Source: Chloroflexi bacterium RBG_19FT_COMBO_55_16
GTDB taxonomy: Bacteria > Chloroflexota > Anaerolineae > Anaerolineales > UBA4823
Length of the DNA stretch: 14,400 nt
Assembly: GCA_001795335.1 (NCBI GenBank)
Contig: MGOK01000001.1
Span: forward strand, 1-14,400
Direction: 5' to 3'
Part shown: positions 6,931 through 14,400 of the stretch, piece after piece
Layout: each line of letters starts with the position of its first letter
Numbering within the stretch: position 1 is the first letter of the stretch
Program-made: the position numbers and the translations under genes
The notes under the pieces: generated by a model
Database searches by the model: none
What the model saw: the letters and a program-made list of their open reading frames with translations, nothing else
What the model was told of the DNA's origin: nothing

Positions 6931-6963
6931 ATACACCACTACCACCTTTAAATTGGGATCCAA

Positions 6964-7641
6964 TTAATCTATTTCCGCAGAATAGTTTGGGAAGATCACG
7001 TCTTCTTTGCCGATCAGGATGTCTTGGATACGAGCGACTACGATATCCAGGTGACGCGGGTTATGTACAAAATCGAATGGGGCCTCTGTCCCCAGTTCGC
7101 CAGTCGGGATGGTGAGTACCGGGCAAACATCAAAGGTGGCGATCCAATCGGTATAAAATGTCTCGAGCAAGGCAAGATATTCGGCAGTCATGCTGCCTTC
7201 GATCGCCCGACCACGCCGCCGAATGCGCTCTAACAGCACTGTAACCGGGGCTTTCAGATAGATCAGCAGGTTGGGGGATGGGAGGGTGGAAACCAAAAGG
7301 TCAAACACTCGCCGGTAAGCCAGGTAATCTCGCTCATCCAGGTTCCCTAGATGATGCAATGCTCGAGCAAAAATGTAAGCATCTTCGTAGATGCTGCGAT
7401 CCAGGATGACGGAACGGGGCGCGCGGGCCATCTCCAGATACTGTTGAGCCCGATGGCCTAAGAAAAAGATCTGCAAGTGGAATGACCAGGCACGCATGTC
7501 TTTGTAGAAGTCGGGCAGGTAAGGGTTATCGGCTACCGATTCGAAAGCAGTTTGCCATCCCAGGCGCGCCCCAATCCGTTCGGTGAGCGAGGTCTTGCCG
7601 GCGCCGATGTTGCCGGCGACTAGGATCAGACGTTTGATCAC
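6964..7641 (-). CDS. Deoxynucleoside (deoxyadenosine/deoxyguanosine) kinase
   Basis: dNK-family kinase, 225 aa, phosphorylating deoxynucleosides with ATP for dNTP salvage in the cytoplasm. The P-loop GNIGAGKT lies at 10-17, the substrate-contacting Glu34 in FESV is followed by NPYL, the DRS motif is at 81-83 (DRSIYED), and the Arg-rich lid RRRGR at 141-145. Length matches bacterial dAK/dGK enzymes (about 210-225). The start is GTG at 7641 with only a weak ribosome site; the gene follows the DoxX-like gene by 14 nt on the same strand, so they are likely one transcript. The exact base preference among purine and pyrimidine deoxynucleosides is not decidable from these motifs. Confidence 0.9.
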   Translation of the reverse strand: MIKRLILVAGNIGAGKTSLTERIGARLGWQTAFESVADNPYLPDFYKDMRAWSFHLQIFFLGHRAQQYLEMARAPRSVILDRSIYEDAYIFARALHHLGNLDERDYLAYRRVFDLLVSTLPSPNLLIYLKAPVTVLLERIRRRGRAIEGSMTAEYLALLETFYTDWIATFDVCPVLTIPTGELGTEAPFDFVHNPRHLDIVVARIQDILIGKEDVIFPNYSAEID

Positions 7642-7655
7642 GGTAACTTAGTTTT

Positions 7656-8162
7656 TTATCTTGGTTGGATGGCTAATTTGGCGATTTCAGGGTCGGCTAC
7701 CATTGCGCCACCCCGCACAGTGGCGCCAATTACTATGCCGGCGCTGATTAACACCAAGTTCTTGATAATATACTGGCCCTCCAGAGTGGGAGCGTACGGG
7801 ATTTGTGTGAAAACCTCGTGTGGAAAGAAGAAAATCGGCGTTGTTGTGCCTAACATTTGCAGAAACAATAGGAACAAAGTCGCCCGCATGAATACACCAA
7901 ATATCAATCCCAATCCAATCACACATTCCCAAATTGCAAGGAGGAACACAGAAGTGGTGGAGGGTATAACCCCAAAAGTGATGATCGCGATCGTGCGGGC
8001 TGCAAGATCTTGAGCCGGGCTAAGACCAGGGAAAAATTTCAAAATGCCAAACCAAAAGAAAACCACGCCAAGGCTGACACGCAAAACCAGGATCCCATAA
8101 GAAGCCATCCAGTTGGTAATGCGCTTATCAATGCGATTGAATGAGTCGACTATAATTTGCAT
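7656..8162 (-). CDS. DoxX/YkgB-like four-helix membrane protein
   Basis: Small integral membrane protein of 168 aa with four hydrophobic segments at about 22-43, 69-89, 92-112 and 131-149. The segment LRVSLGVVFFWFGILKFFPG (27-46) and EGQYIIKNLVLISAG (128-142) are typical of DoxX-like/DUF417 (YkgB) proteins; relatives have been tied to redox stress, but no biochemical role can be assigned here. A ribosome site (GAGAGGTG) precedes the ATG at 8162. The protein is followed directly by the deoxynucleoside kinase, a pairing without obvious functional logic. The upstream gap has an extended -10 promoter inside a large inverted repeat. Confidence 0.8.
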   Translation of the reverse strand: MQIIVDSFNRIDKRITNWMASYGILVLRVSLGVVFFWFGILKFFPGLSPAQDLAARTIAIITFGVIPSTTSVFLLAIWECVIGLGLIFGVFMRATLFLLFLQMLGTTTPIFFFPHEVFTQIPYAPTLEGQYIIKNLVLISAGIVIGATVRGGAMVADPEIAKLAIQPR

Positions 8163-8210
8163 GGTTCACCTCTCATTCTTGCTTCTCAGCAAAAATATGG
8201 GTAAAGTATT

Positions 8211-8277
8211 GTGGCTCCTTCCCTTTTTACAAAGGGCCAAGCGGATTGTATCATAGTTCAAAAAGGGAAAGAGCCAC
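8211..8277. repeat. 18-bp inverted repeat surrounding a promoter
   Basis: Arms 8211-8228 (GTGGCTCCTTCCCTTTTT) and 8260-8277 are inverse complements at 17 of 18 positions (the one mismatch can form G-U in RNA), with a 31-nt loop. Neither strand shows a T-run directly after the stem, so a simple intrinsic terminator is unlikely. The element lies between the lyase stop and the DoxX-like gene. Confidence 0.7.
8245..8253 (-). promoter_or_regulatory. Putative extended -10 promoter of the DoxX-like/kinase operon
   Basis: Minus-strand TGATACAAT (TGn plus TACAAT, five of six to consensus) sits in the loop of the inverted repeat above. No good -35 was found. Transcription would start near 8238 and give a leader of about 75 nt containing one arm of the repeat. 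Confidence 0.4.
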
Positions 8278-8286
8278 CCGTGATCC

Positions 8287-8310
8287 CGAATTGCTTTGAT
8301 TAGCAATTCG
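8287..8310 (-). terminator. Hairpin spanning the lyase stop codon
   Basis: Perfect 8-bp arms CGAATTGC (8287-8294) and GCAATTCG (8303-8310) flank an 8-nt loop that contains the TAA stop. No U-run follows on the minus strand, so this is a weak candidate terminator or 3'-end stabilising hairpin. Confidence 0.35.
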
Positions 8311-9745
8311 ATCCAAAATCTGCCTCAAAAGCGTTGGCCAGATCTGTGCCCCAATTATCCAATGGCGCCAACTTCCCAAAGAAGAATCGCAAGACTTTGG
8401 GTTCTTCCACGAATCTAAGTCCCTTAACCAGGTGGCAATGATTAAATAACCAGGTTAATCGGTCAATGGTATATTCAATATGCGATAGCGTGTATACCCG
8501 ACGCGGTATAGCCAGCCGTGCTAGTTCCAGATCGGCATAGACCTCATTGCCATTCGAGTCTCGGTCCATAGATATCGTACCTCTTTCCATGCTTCTAACA
8601 CCCGAAACAATGAAAATGGCTGCTGCGAGGGCACCGGCTGGATATTGGCCTTGCGGAATATGAGGCAAGAACCGTTTGGCGTCAACGTGACAAGCCAATC
8701 CACCTGGAGGGGTCACTGCAGGCACACCATTTTCAATCAGCCGCTCAACGAAGTACTGGATGAACTCCGGGGAAATACCAGCCACATTGACATCGGTCAT
8801 CTCCCGGAGACCGACTGCCATCGCTTCGATCTCTTTGGTTGACATCCCGCCATAAGTGGCAAAGCCCTCGTACACAGGCAGCCAGGCCAAGATGCGGTCA
8901 TAGTATCCCTTGTTGTTGGTGGCGATCATCCCTCCCCTAACGGATGTGCTCTTGCGGGCGGATAGGTATAGGATATCCACCAGACTCATCATTTCCTTAA
9001 TAATCTCGCGTATCGATTTATCGGCATATTCTTTTTCACGTTGTTTGATAAAGAATGCGTTCTCAGAGATCAGGCTCCCGTCAAACAAGAGTGGGATATT
9101 GTGAGCCTGCGCCATGCGCTTCACTTCGCGCAGGTTGTCCAGAGAAAACGGTTGGCCGCCTACGAGGTTGGTGGTCGCTTCCATGCGGATAAATGGAATC
9201 TTGTTTGCACCGTACTCCTGGATCGCATCTTCGAACTTGTGCAGATCTAGGTTCCCCCTGAACGGGTGGGCGCTCTGCGTGTTCATCGCCTCATTGGTAT
9301 AGATTTCCAATACAGTGGCGCCTGCCAATTCGAAATGGGCTTTGGTGGTAGTAAAGTGGTAGTTCATCAGAACAACATCGCCAGGCTCGACGAAGACCTT
9401 GGCCAGCAAGTGTTCTGCAGCCCGGCCCTGGTGGACAGGAATAGTATAGTCGAACCCAAGAATCTCTTGCACTGCGCCAGCCAGCTTGTAGAAGCTTTCG
9501 CTCCCAGCGTAAGCGTCGTCTGACACCATCATTGCGGCCAGCTGGTTATCGCTCATGGCATTAGTACCGCTGTCCGTGAGCATGTCGAGGAAAACATCCC
9601 TGGTGCGCAGGAGAAATGTATTGTAGCCAGCTTCCTCAATAGCCTGAAGCCGCCGTGTTACCGGAGCGAGGTTGGTACTTTGTACAATTCTGACTTTGTG
9701 CATCTCCATCGGAATCACTTTTCCATTCGAGAGCTTGATGTTCAT
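8300..9745 (-). CDS. Divergent tyrosine phenol-lyase / tryptophanase family beta-eliminating lyase
   Basis: PLP enzyme of the tyrosine phenol-lyase (TPL)/tryptophanase family, 481 aa (relatives about 455-475). Retained features: LTDSGTNAMSD at 56-66, Tyr79 in DDAYAG, PVHQGRAAEHLL at 103-114, Asn193 in TNLVGGQP, Asp222 for the pyridine nitrogen, the PLP lysine Lys265 in SARKS, and SGVRSMERG at 381-389, which has the TPL-type Arg388 rather than the tryptophanase sequence. Differences from the enterobacterial TPL I recall: the Arg four residues after the pyridine Asp region (DATR) is Leu225, the lysine before the PLP lysine is Arg264, and the His of GGH is Leu350. A roughly 20-residue C-terminal tail is extra. 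AAGGAG at 9753-9758 supports the ATG at 9745. Substrate is uncertain: tyrosine, tryptophan or another beta-substituted amino acid. A long leader with a small reading frame precedes it. Confidence 0.88.
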   Translation of the reverse strand: MNIKLSNGKVIPMEMHKVRIVQSTNLAPVTRRLQAIEEAGYNTFLLRTRDVFLDMLTDSGTNAMSDNQLAAMMVSDDAYAGSESFYKLAGAVQEILGFDYTIPVHQGRAAEHLLAKVFVEPGDVVLMNYHFTTTKAHFELAGATVLEIYTNEAMNTQSAHPFRGNLDLHKFEDAIQEYGANKIPFIRMEATTNLVGGQPFSLDNLREVKRMAQAHNIPLLFDGSLISENAFFIKQREKEYADKSIREIIKEMMSLVDILYLSARKSTSVRGGMIATNNKGYYDRILAWLPVYEGFATYGGMSTKEIEAMAVGLREMTDVNVAGISPEFIQYFVERLIENGVPAVTPPGGLACHVDAKRFLPHIPQGQYPAGALAAAIFIVSGVRSMERGTISMDRDSNGNEVYADLELARLAIPRRVYTLSHIEYTIDRLTWLFNHCHLVKGLRFVEEPKVLRFFFGKLAPLDNWGTDLANAFEADFGSNC

Positions 9746-9790
9746 TGTTTTTCTCCTTAGTAATACATGAAAGAATCAGGGTGTCATGGA

Positions 9791-9856
9791 TCAGCAAATT
9801 TCATTCCCAACATTTTCGTTTAGAATGATTACATCCGTGAAGTAACAGATCATCAT
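9791..9856 (-). CDS. Possible 21-residue leader peptide upstream of the lyase
   Basis: A minus-strand reading frame starts at tandem ATG codons (9856 and 9853) with a very strong ribosome site AGGAGG (9868-9863) at 6-nt spacing. It encodes 21 residues beginning MMICYFTDV and ending NEIC, with Tyr5 and no Trp, and stops 45 nt before the lyase start. Tryptophanase operons of enterobacteria carry the tnaC leader peptide in this place; this peptide does not share the TnaC Trp/Pro signature. The strong start is the main evidence for translation. Confidence 0.45.
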   Translation of the reverse strand: MMICYFTDVIILNENVGNEIC

Positions 9857-9998
9857 GCACAACCTCCTGTTAGGATATGACTTGTTCCGACAGGGGTAAC
9901 TGGTTGATTCAACTTCCTTAGTCAGAGCTACACCGGCTATCCGCGTAATCCCACCTTGAATAACGCCTCAGAAGGATATATTTACCAATCCTCCCCTT
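9857..9998 (-). other. Long untranslated leader of the lyase operon
   Basis: About 140 nt between the putative promoter and the possible leader peptide. It contains a short perfect palindrome GTTGA-A-TCAAC (9902-9912 area) but no recognisable riboswitch. No TyrR-like box (TGTAAA-N6-TTTACA) is seen. Nothing else is supported here. Confidence 0.35.
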
Positions 9999-10007
9999 AT
10001 CATAACA
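9999..10007 (-). promoter_or_regulatory. Putative extended -10 promoter of the lyase
   Basis: Minus-strand TGTTATGAT reads as TGn plus TATGAT (five of six to consensus) in an AT-rich stretch. A TTGATT lies upstream at 10032-10027 but its spacing to this -10 is 22 nt; it is 17 nt from the overlapping weaker TATGTT. The predicted leader to the lyase ATG is roughly 250 nt. Confidence 0.35.
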
Positions 10008-10064
10008 TATGCTAATTAGAAGTGATAATCAAGAATCATAAATCAAGTAATCAATCCTGCTGGG

Positions 10065-10103
10065 ATAAAACAAAAGCAGGCTGTGAAAAACCAGCCTGCT
10101 TTT
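10065..10103 (-). terminator. Rho-independent terminator after the ribonucleotide reductase gene
   Basis: A perfect 12-bp stem pairs 10072-10083 (AAAAGCAGGCTG) with 10092-10103, with an 8-nt loop, and on the minus strand it ends in a T-rich tail (TTTTGTTTTAT). It begins about 20 nt after the nrdJ stop. The stem also ends in a T-run on the plus strand. Confidence 0.9.
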
Positions 10104-10124
10104 CTGTCGTCTTTCGCTAACGAT

Positions 10125-12737
10125 CTAACACTCGCTATACCCGCATGCATAACATTTCCTGCATCCCTCTTCATTGACCAAAGCCGCCTCTCCGCATTCG
10201 GGACATAGGTCACCTATCTGGAGCGGGGGCTGTTCGGGTAGTAAGTCTACAGCAGAATGCGAACCGTTACCGTGTTCCTCTTCCTGGTACGAGGCATGGG
10301 CGGCGGAATTCTGTAGATATTCTTCCAGCGCTTGCGCTACGCCATCCGGTAAAGAACGTACACGATTGGGTCCAAACCCTAATGAGCGTCCGCCACCAAT
10401 GCCTGATAATTGCCGCCAGACCTCTATGAGGCGCTCACGAGGCGCCAGCGACGAGGCTAAACGCAAGGTGTAAGAGATCAAGCGACCGATGGCTTCCGAA
10501 ACCGCGGCCGTCTCCGATCCAGCCTTGGCGGTGTTGACGAACACCTCAAAAGGCTGACCGCCGCCGTTTTCATTAACAGTAACGAATGTCTTACCCAGTG
10601 GAGTATTGACAGAAATTGTATATCCCGGCAGGCGGCGCGGACGCGGTTTCTTGGTTTCGCCCCACATTGCCAGTTGCTCGGCTTTTACATCCAATGCCTC
10701 CATCTCGGAAAAAGGTCGTTTCTCCTTAGCCGTTGCATGGGTTTCCAGCACGACCTTCTGGCGCGAGCCGGTCACATACACCGTGATTCCTTTGCAACCC
10801 AATTCCCAGGCCAATTGGTAAGCTGTGGCGACATCCTCAACTGTCGCAGATTCAGGAAAATTAATTGTTTTTGAAAGACTGTTATCGACGAAGGCTTGCA
10901 TGGCGGCTTGCATACGCACGTGTTCCTCGGCGCTGATGTCCTGAGAAACAACGAATGTCTCTCGAATGGTATCCGGCAACCCCAACCCATTAGAACCAGC
11001 TGCCTCCACCATCAAATCGGGTAAATCCTGACAGGTACCAGTCTCCATAATGTGGTTGATAATCATCTGCTGGCTTTGTTCATCCAGGCCAGCCTCTAAC
11101 AGAGCCTTTTCGAATAACGGGCTGGTATAAGTTAACTGTAAATCCTTCCCATTGTCGTTAACGTGACGGATGTAAGCCAGAGCAAAAACTGGCTCGCAAC
11201 CATACCCTTCACAACCAGCAACTGTGGCAATCGTTCCCGTAGGAGCGATAGTGGTTTGGGCAGCATTGCGAATACCGTAATGTCGGATGCCGTCGATGAC
11301 ATCTTTCCACTCCACTGTCGGTCGACCCCAATCATGAACGTATGGGGTTAATGGTTCAGGAGGTTGCCACCGTAAGCCTTGTGGGTCGTAAATGGAGCCT
11401 TTGATCGCCTCGAACGGGCCGCGTTCTTTTGCCAGATCGACGCTGGTCAACATCGCATGGTAACGTACGAACTCCATGACTTGCGCAGCGAATTCCAGCC
11501 CAGCCTCTGAACCATACCGCACTCCAACATGATACATCAAGTCTGCCAGCCCCATGATACCCAGGCCGATCCGCCGAGCCTGGAAGGCAGCTTTTTTAAG
11601 CTGTGGTACGGCAGGCACATAAGCATTGGCTTGTACCACATCATCCAGGAAGCGGGTGGAAAGAACGACGCTCTGACGTAAGCCCTCCCAATCCACAGTC
11701 CCGTCCAGGCCAAAGTGTGGAGCAAGATTGACCGAGCCAAGGCAGCAGTTTTCATATGGACCCAACCACTGTTCACCGCAGGGGTTAGTCGCCTCTAATT
11801 GATAAAGGTTTGGCACTGGATTGGATCGATTTGCTGCGTCCAAGAAGAGCACACCTGGCTCTCCGTTGTAGTGCGCCTGAAGGACGATTTTTTCAAATAG
11901 ATCGCGAGCACCTATCCGCTTGTAAACCGTGATCGGGATGCCAGCTCTCTCTGCCTCTTCCAGCGTGCCTCGAAATCCTTTATATTCTGAAGAGGAAACA
12001 TCTGGAAATCGGAGGTCCCAATATGTATCGTTCCGCACAGCCTCCATGAAAGCATCTGTAATGCCTACTGAAATATTGAAGTTTGTTATGGCGTTCTCGT
12101 CTGTCTTGCATGTGATAAATTCTTCGATGTCGGGATGGTCTACCCGCAAGACACCCATATTCGCGCCTCGTCTTGTTCCTCCTTGAGCGATCTCGCCAAA
12201 TGCTCTATCGTACACGCGGAGAAAACCCACCGGTCCTGTAGCTTGTCCAGCAGATGATTTCACCAGGGTGCCCTTGGGACGCAGGGGCGAAAACGCAAAG
12301 CCGTTGCCACCGCCTGTCTGTTGGATTAATGCCGCATCGCGTAATGTCTGAAAAATTCCAGCAGGATCACGCCCCATGTCGTCTGAAATAGGCAAAACAA
12401 AACACGCTGCGAGTTGACCCAAGGGTGTACCAGCGCCGGTAAAAGTGGGAGAATTGGGGAAAAATCGTCGCTGGGATAAAAGCTCATAGAACTGGCGCGC
12501 TGTTTGGAGCACATCCCCACCCCATGTCTCTTCTGATTTGGCGACATGGTAAGCTACCCGCCAAAAGGTCTCTTCAACTGACTCTAAGGGACTACCATCG
12601 CCTCCTTTGCGAATATAGCGACGGGTAAAAACCTGGCGGGCATTTTCTGTTAGTTCAACCTGAGGAACATCTGCAGGTAATGGAGGAGTGGGAATAATTC
12701 CCGACTTGGCTTTCTGCAATTCGGCTTCCTGTAGCAT
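10125..12737 (-). CDS. nrdJ: Class II (adenosylcobalamin-dependent) ribonucleoside-diphosphate reductase
   Basis: 870-aa NrdJ-type reductase making deoxyribonucleotides with a B12-derived thiyl radical, independent of oxygen. N-terminal RNR segments include NSPTFTGAG (95-103) and the first redox cysteine Cys112 (QLAACFVLP). The catalytic loop NPCGE (318-322) carries the thiyl-radical Cys320 and Glu322, followed by the second redox cysteine in [10 protein letters not shown] (about 331). [13 protein letters not shown] is the phosphate-binding loop. A TSCPD domain (about 700-805) and a C-terminal Cys-rich tail follow: CPECG, then [12 protein letters not shown] with Cys862, Cys865 and Cys870, which in this family shuttles electrons from thioredoxin. 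No small-subunit (nrdB) gene is present, which fits class II. AAGGAG (12745-12750) precedes the ATG. It lies 92 nt downstream of nrdR and probably shares its transcript. No cobalamin riboswitch was recognised. Confidence 0.96.
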   Translation of the reverse strand: MLQEAELQKAKSGIIPTPPLPADVPQVELTENARQVFTRRYIRKGGDGSPLESVEETFWRVAYHVAKSEETWGGDVLQTARQFYELLSQRRFFPNSPTFTGAGTPLGQLAACFVLPISDDMGRDPAGIFQTLRDAALIQQTGGGNGFAFSPLRPKGTLVKSSAGQATGPVGFLRVYDRAFGEIAQGGTRRGANMGVLRVDHPDIEEFITCKTDENAITNFNISVGITDAFMEAVRNDTYWDLRFPDVSSSEYKGFRGTLEEAERAGIPITVYKRIGARDLFEKIVLQAHYNGEPGVLFLDAANRSNPVPNLYQLEATNPCGEQWLGPYENCCLGSVNLAPHFGLDGTVDWEGLRQSVVLSTRFLDDVVQANAYVPAVPQLKKAAFQARRIGLGIMGLADLMYHVGVRYGSEAGLEFAAQVMEFVRYHAMLTSVDLAKERGPFEAIKGSIYDPQGLRWQPPEPLTPYVHDWGRPTVEWKDVIDGIRHYGIRNAAQTTIAPTGTIATVAGCEGYGCEPVFALAYIRHVNDNGKDLQLTYTSPLFEKALLEAGLDEQSQQMIINHIMETGTCQDLPDLMVEAAGSNGLGLPDTIRETFVVSQDISAEEHVRMQAAMQAFVDNSLSKTINFPESATVEDVATAYQLAWELGCKGITVYVTGSRQKVVLETHATAKEKRPFSEMEALDVKAEQLAMWGETKKPRPRRLPGYTISVNTPLGKTFVTVNENGGGQPFEVFVNTAKAGSETAAVSEAIGRLISYTLRLASSLAPRERLIEVWRQLSGIGGGRSLGFGPNRVRSLPDGVAQALEEYLQNSAAHASYQEEEHGNGSHSAVDLLPEQPPLQIGDLCPECGEAALVNEEGCRKCYACGYSEC

Positions 12738-12829
12738 TGATAAACTCCTTACTCATAGAGAAAACGATACTTCGAAGCAAGTCAAAAGGATAACCGTGGC
12801 CTCCCCTGGCGCGCCCCGGCCTCCTCCGA

Positions 12830-13279
12830 TCACGCCTCTAAAAGGCGATCAATCTCAGTCCGAATAGATCGAAGGTCGTCCAGACCTAGATAGACAATAG
12901 CATAGCGAATGTAAGCGATATGGTCCAGTTCTTTCAAGCCAGTGATGACCATGTCCCCTACCACCCTGGAAGAAACTTCGGCCCGACCCATCGCTTGTAA
13001 CGTGGATTCTATCTCGCCCACCAAGCGTTCGGTATCGGCCGCAGATACTGGCCTCTTAGCGCAGGAGATGCGAATACCCCGGATTAATTTATCGCGGTCA
13101 AATTCCTCCCGCGTCCCATCTTGTTTAATAATCAGTGGTGTCGCCAATATTGCACGTTCGTAAGTACTGAAACGTTGCCCACAATTCTCGCATTCCCGCC
13201 GACGGCGAATTCCCCCGCGCGCATCATGCGATGTATCGATCACTCTGGATTGCTCATTTTGGCAATAAGGACACCGCAT
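12830..13279 (-). CDS. nrdR: Transcriptional repressor NrdR
   Basis: 149-aa NrdR, the usual family length (about 150). An N-terminal zinc ribbon is formed by Cys3, Cys6 (MRCPYC), Cys30 and Cys33 (CENCG), with the typical RRRREC before the second pair and RFSTYER after it. Residues about 46-136 are the ATP-cone, which senses ATP/dATP and controls binding to NrdR boxes at ribonucleotide reductase promoters. It lies directly upstream of nrdJ on the same strand and downstream of ftsZ, so it probably regulates its own transcript. Only a weak GGGG-rich ribosome site precedes the ATG at 13279, but the MRCPYC start is conserved in the family. Confidence 0.96.
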   Translation of the reverse strand: MRCPYCQNEQSRVIDTSHDARGGIRRRRECENCGQRFSTYERAILATPLIIKQDGTREEFDRDKLIRGIRISCAKRPVSAADTERLVGEIESTLQAMGRAEVSSRVVGDMVITGLKELDHIAYIRYAIVYLGLDDLRSIRTEIDRLLEA

Positions 13280-13306
13280 CCCAACCCCGCAGTTAGAACA
13301 AATGTT

Positions 13307-13355
13307 GCCGCCACATATGGGGGTATAGCATTATCCATCCCTTATATGTGGCAGC
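13307..13355. promoter_or_regulatory. Inverted pair of boxes, candidate NrdR operator
   Basis: Arms 13307-13323 (core CCACATATGGGGG) and 13339-13355 (its inverse CCACATATAAGGG) match at 14 of 17 positions, with 15 nt between. Each core has an ATAT centre with flanking CAC, and paired boxes about this far apart are how NrdR operators usually occur, although the usual consensus (acaCwAtATaTwGtgt) is only partly matched. The pair lies just downstream of the putative nrdR promoter and upstream of its start codon. Confidence 0.45.
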
Positions 13356-13367
13356 GGAGAGGGCACT

Positions 13368-13396
13368 ATTCTAGCACACTTGCATGACAAATGCAA
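13368..13396 (-). promoter_or_regulatory. Putative nrdR-nrdJ promoter
   Basis: Minus-strand TTGCAT (13396-13391), 17-nt spacer, TAGAAT (13373-13368, five of six to consensus), with a TGC just before the -10 (extended -10). The -35 is part of a perfect 7-bp inverted repeat CTTGCAT-GACAA-ATGCAAG (13379-13397), which could be a second operator. Predicted start is near 13361. Confidence 0.5.
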
Positions 13397-13417
13397 GGGA
13401 ATTAATATCACTTTTAC

Positions 13418-13431
13418 CTTAAAATTTTAAG
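13418..13431. repeat. Perfect 14-nt palindrome downstream of ftsZ
   Basis: CTTAAAATTTTAAG is exactly self-complementary. On the minus strand it follows the ftsZ hairpin by about 13 nt and supplies the only T-rich run in that area, so it may belong to the ftsZ termination region. Confidence 0.4.
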
Positions 13432-13443
13432 TACGAGCCAGCG

Positions 13444-13497
13444 ATCGATCTCCCCCCTCCCCGTGCGAAGGCACGAACGGGGAAGGGCCAGATCGAT
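13444..13497 (-). terminator. Long hairpin after ftsZ, probable terminator
   Basis: Outer arms ATCGATCT (13444-13451) and AGATCGAT (13490-13497) are perfect, and inner arms (13455-13464 with 13477-13487, CCC-CCCCGT type) continue the stem with small bulges, leaving a GAAG-containing apical loop (CGTGC-GAAG-GCACG). It starts 3 nt after the ftsZ stop on the minus strand. No immediate U-run follows, so termination efficiency is uncertain. Confidence 0.5.
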
Positions 13498-13500
13498 ACG

Positions 13501-14400
13501 TTACCGCACCCGGTTGCGCAAGAAGGTCGGGATATCCAGATCCTCTGTATTGAAGGTGCGCGGTTGAAATTCAACCGGTTTGCTGCCTGTCGCTTGGCGC
13601 TCAACGCTTTCAGATAGACGCACTGATGTTGCTTCCATCCGCTGCGCAGACTTTTCTATAATCCGGCGCGGCATGCCGGTACGCTCAAACCCTGTTGCGA
13701 TCACTGTGATCCGCACCTCGTCAACCATATGTGGATCAATCACTGCACCGAAGATTAAATTCACATCCGGATGAGCGGTCTCCTTGATGATCGCGGCAGC
13801 CTGATTAACTTCAAACAGAGTCAAGTCCGGACCACCGGTCACATTAAACAAGATACCGTGCGCACCATCGATTGTGATGTCCAGGAGCTGGCTGGAGATA
13901 GCTTTCTCGGCTGCCTCACGCGCCCGATCATCGCCTTTCGCGCTGCCAACCGCCATCAAAGCCGCGCCGCCCTCTGACATGATCGTTCTCACGTCGGCGA
14001 AGTCCAGATTGATCAAACCCGGCACGGTGATCAATTCCGAGATGCCCTGCACACCCTGGCGGAGAACATCATCTGCCATGCGAAATGCGTCTTGCAGATT
14101 CGCCCGCTTATCGACGATCTGCAACAGGCGGTCGTTCGGGATCACGATCAACGTGTCAGCCTGTTCCTTGAGTTTGTCGATTCCAGCCTCAGCCGCCTGG
14201 ATGCGGCGAGCGCCTTCGAAGGTAAATGGACGGGTGACCACGCCGATTGTCAGGGCACCTACCTCTTTTGCGATCTGTGCCACACTGGGGCAGGCGCCGG
14301 TGCCTGTTCCACCACCCATCCCTCCAGTGATAAAGACCATATCTGCCCCGCGGAGGACTTCATACAAATCCTCAGCTGATTCCTCCGCAGCTCTCTTGCC
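13501..14400 (-). CDS. ftsZ: Cell division protein FtsZ (N-terminus beyond window)
   Basis: The frame is open to the right edge, giving 299 residues of FtsZ and lacking roughly the first 80-100. FtsZ is the GTP-hydrolysing tubulin homologue that forms the Z ring. The tubulin signature GGGTGTG is in [16 protein letters not shown]; the T7 catalytic loop is [11 protein letters not shown]; and the C-terminal peptide [13 protein letters not shown] is the conserved tail that binds FtsA/SepF-type partners, joined by a short linker. The upstream residues [12 protein letters not shown] fit FtsZ helix sequence, so a TTG at 14367 is not the start. It is followed on the same strand by nrdR and nrdJ, but the hairpin and a separate nrdR promoter suggest independent transcription. 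Confidence 0.96.
   Translation of the reverse strand, partial: GKRAAEESAEDLYEVLRGADMVFITGGMGGGTGTGACPSVAQIAKEVGALTIGVVTRPFTFEGARRIQAAEAGIDKLKEQADTLIVIPNDRLLQIVDKRANLQDAFRMADDVLRQGVQGISELITVPGLINLDFADVRTIMSEGGAALMAVGSAKGDDRAREAAEKAISSQLLDITIDGAHGILFNVTGGPDLTLFEVNQAAAIIKETAHPDVNLIFGAVIDPHMVDEVRITVIATGFERTGMPRRIIEKSAQRMEATSVRLSESVERQATGSKPVEFQPRTFNTEDLDIPTFLRNRVR

Noticed and set aside
12738..13500. Adenosylcobalamin riboswitch controlling nrdJ
   Set aside because: No B12-box-like sequence was recognised upstream of nrdR or nrdJ; the gaps are short and explained by promoter and inverted repeats.
14367..14367. TTG as start of ftsZ
   Set aside because: The frame continues in FtsZ-like sequence to the window edge; the gene is simply cut.

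Overview
The window looks like chromosomal DNA of a bacterium of moderate G+C content, most likely a member of Chloroflexota (Anaerolineae-like). This is an inference from gene content: a secreted lamin-tail-domain protein with a YLPLV motif, a B12-dependent (class II) ribonucleotide reductase next to nrdR and ftsZ, and a deoxynucleoside kinase. No RNA genes, CRISPR arrays or transposases were seen.

Layout. Positions 1-1250 (minus) hold the N-terminal part of an exported protein with two lamin-tail-like repeats. Positions 1251-1651 hold its leader and promoter and a roughly 100-bp palindromic element. Positions 1652-6910 (plus) form a surface-glycan cluster: a small Flp-type pilin, a PglC-like phosphoglycosyltransferase, E1-alpha and E1-beta of a 2-oxoacid dehydrogenase, a chimeric lipoyl/E2-like protein fused to a PglD/NeuD sugar acyltransferase, and a DegT-family aminotransferase. 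Positions 6964-8162 (minus) hold a deoxynucleoside kinase and a DoxX-like membrane protein. Positions 8300-9745 (minus) hold a divergent tyrosine phenol-lyase/tryptophanase family enzyme, preceded by a long leader with a possible leader peptide. Positions 10125-14400 (minus) hold nrdJ, nrdR and the C-terminal three quarters of ftsZ.

The most interesting part is 2494-6910. A normal E2 subunit has a lipoyl domain, a flexible linker, a peripheral-subunit-binding domain and a CoA-dependent acyltransferase domain. Here the first three are recognisable, but the catalytic domain is replaced by a PglD/NeuD left-handed beta-helix sugar N-acyltransferase. With E1 genes upstream, a sugar aminotransferase downstream and a PglC-like enzyme at the head of the cluster, the sequence suggests this hypothesis: a 2-oxoacid is decarboxylated by E1, its acyl group is loaded on the lipoyl arm, and that acyl is passed directly, without free acyl-CoA, to the amino group of a nucleotide sugar, which is then placed on undecaprenyl phosphate. 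No E3 (lipoamide dehydrogenase) and no sugar dehydratase are in the window, so both would have to come from elsewhere.

The minus-strand half is mostly housekeeping: dNTP supply (nrdJ, its repressor nrdR, the salvage kinase) and cell division (ftsZ). Putative promoters on this strand share an extended -10 (TGn) pattern, and a pair of inverted boxes between the nrdR promoter and its start codon is a candidate autoregulatory operator.
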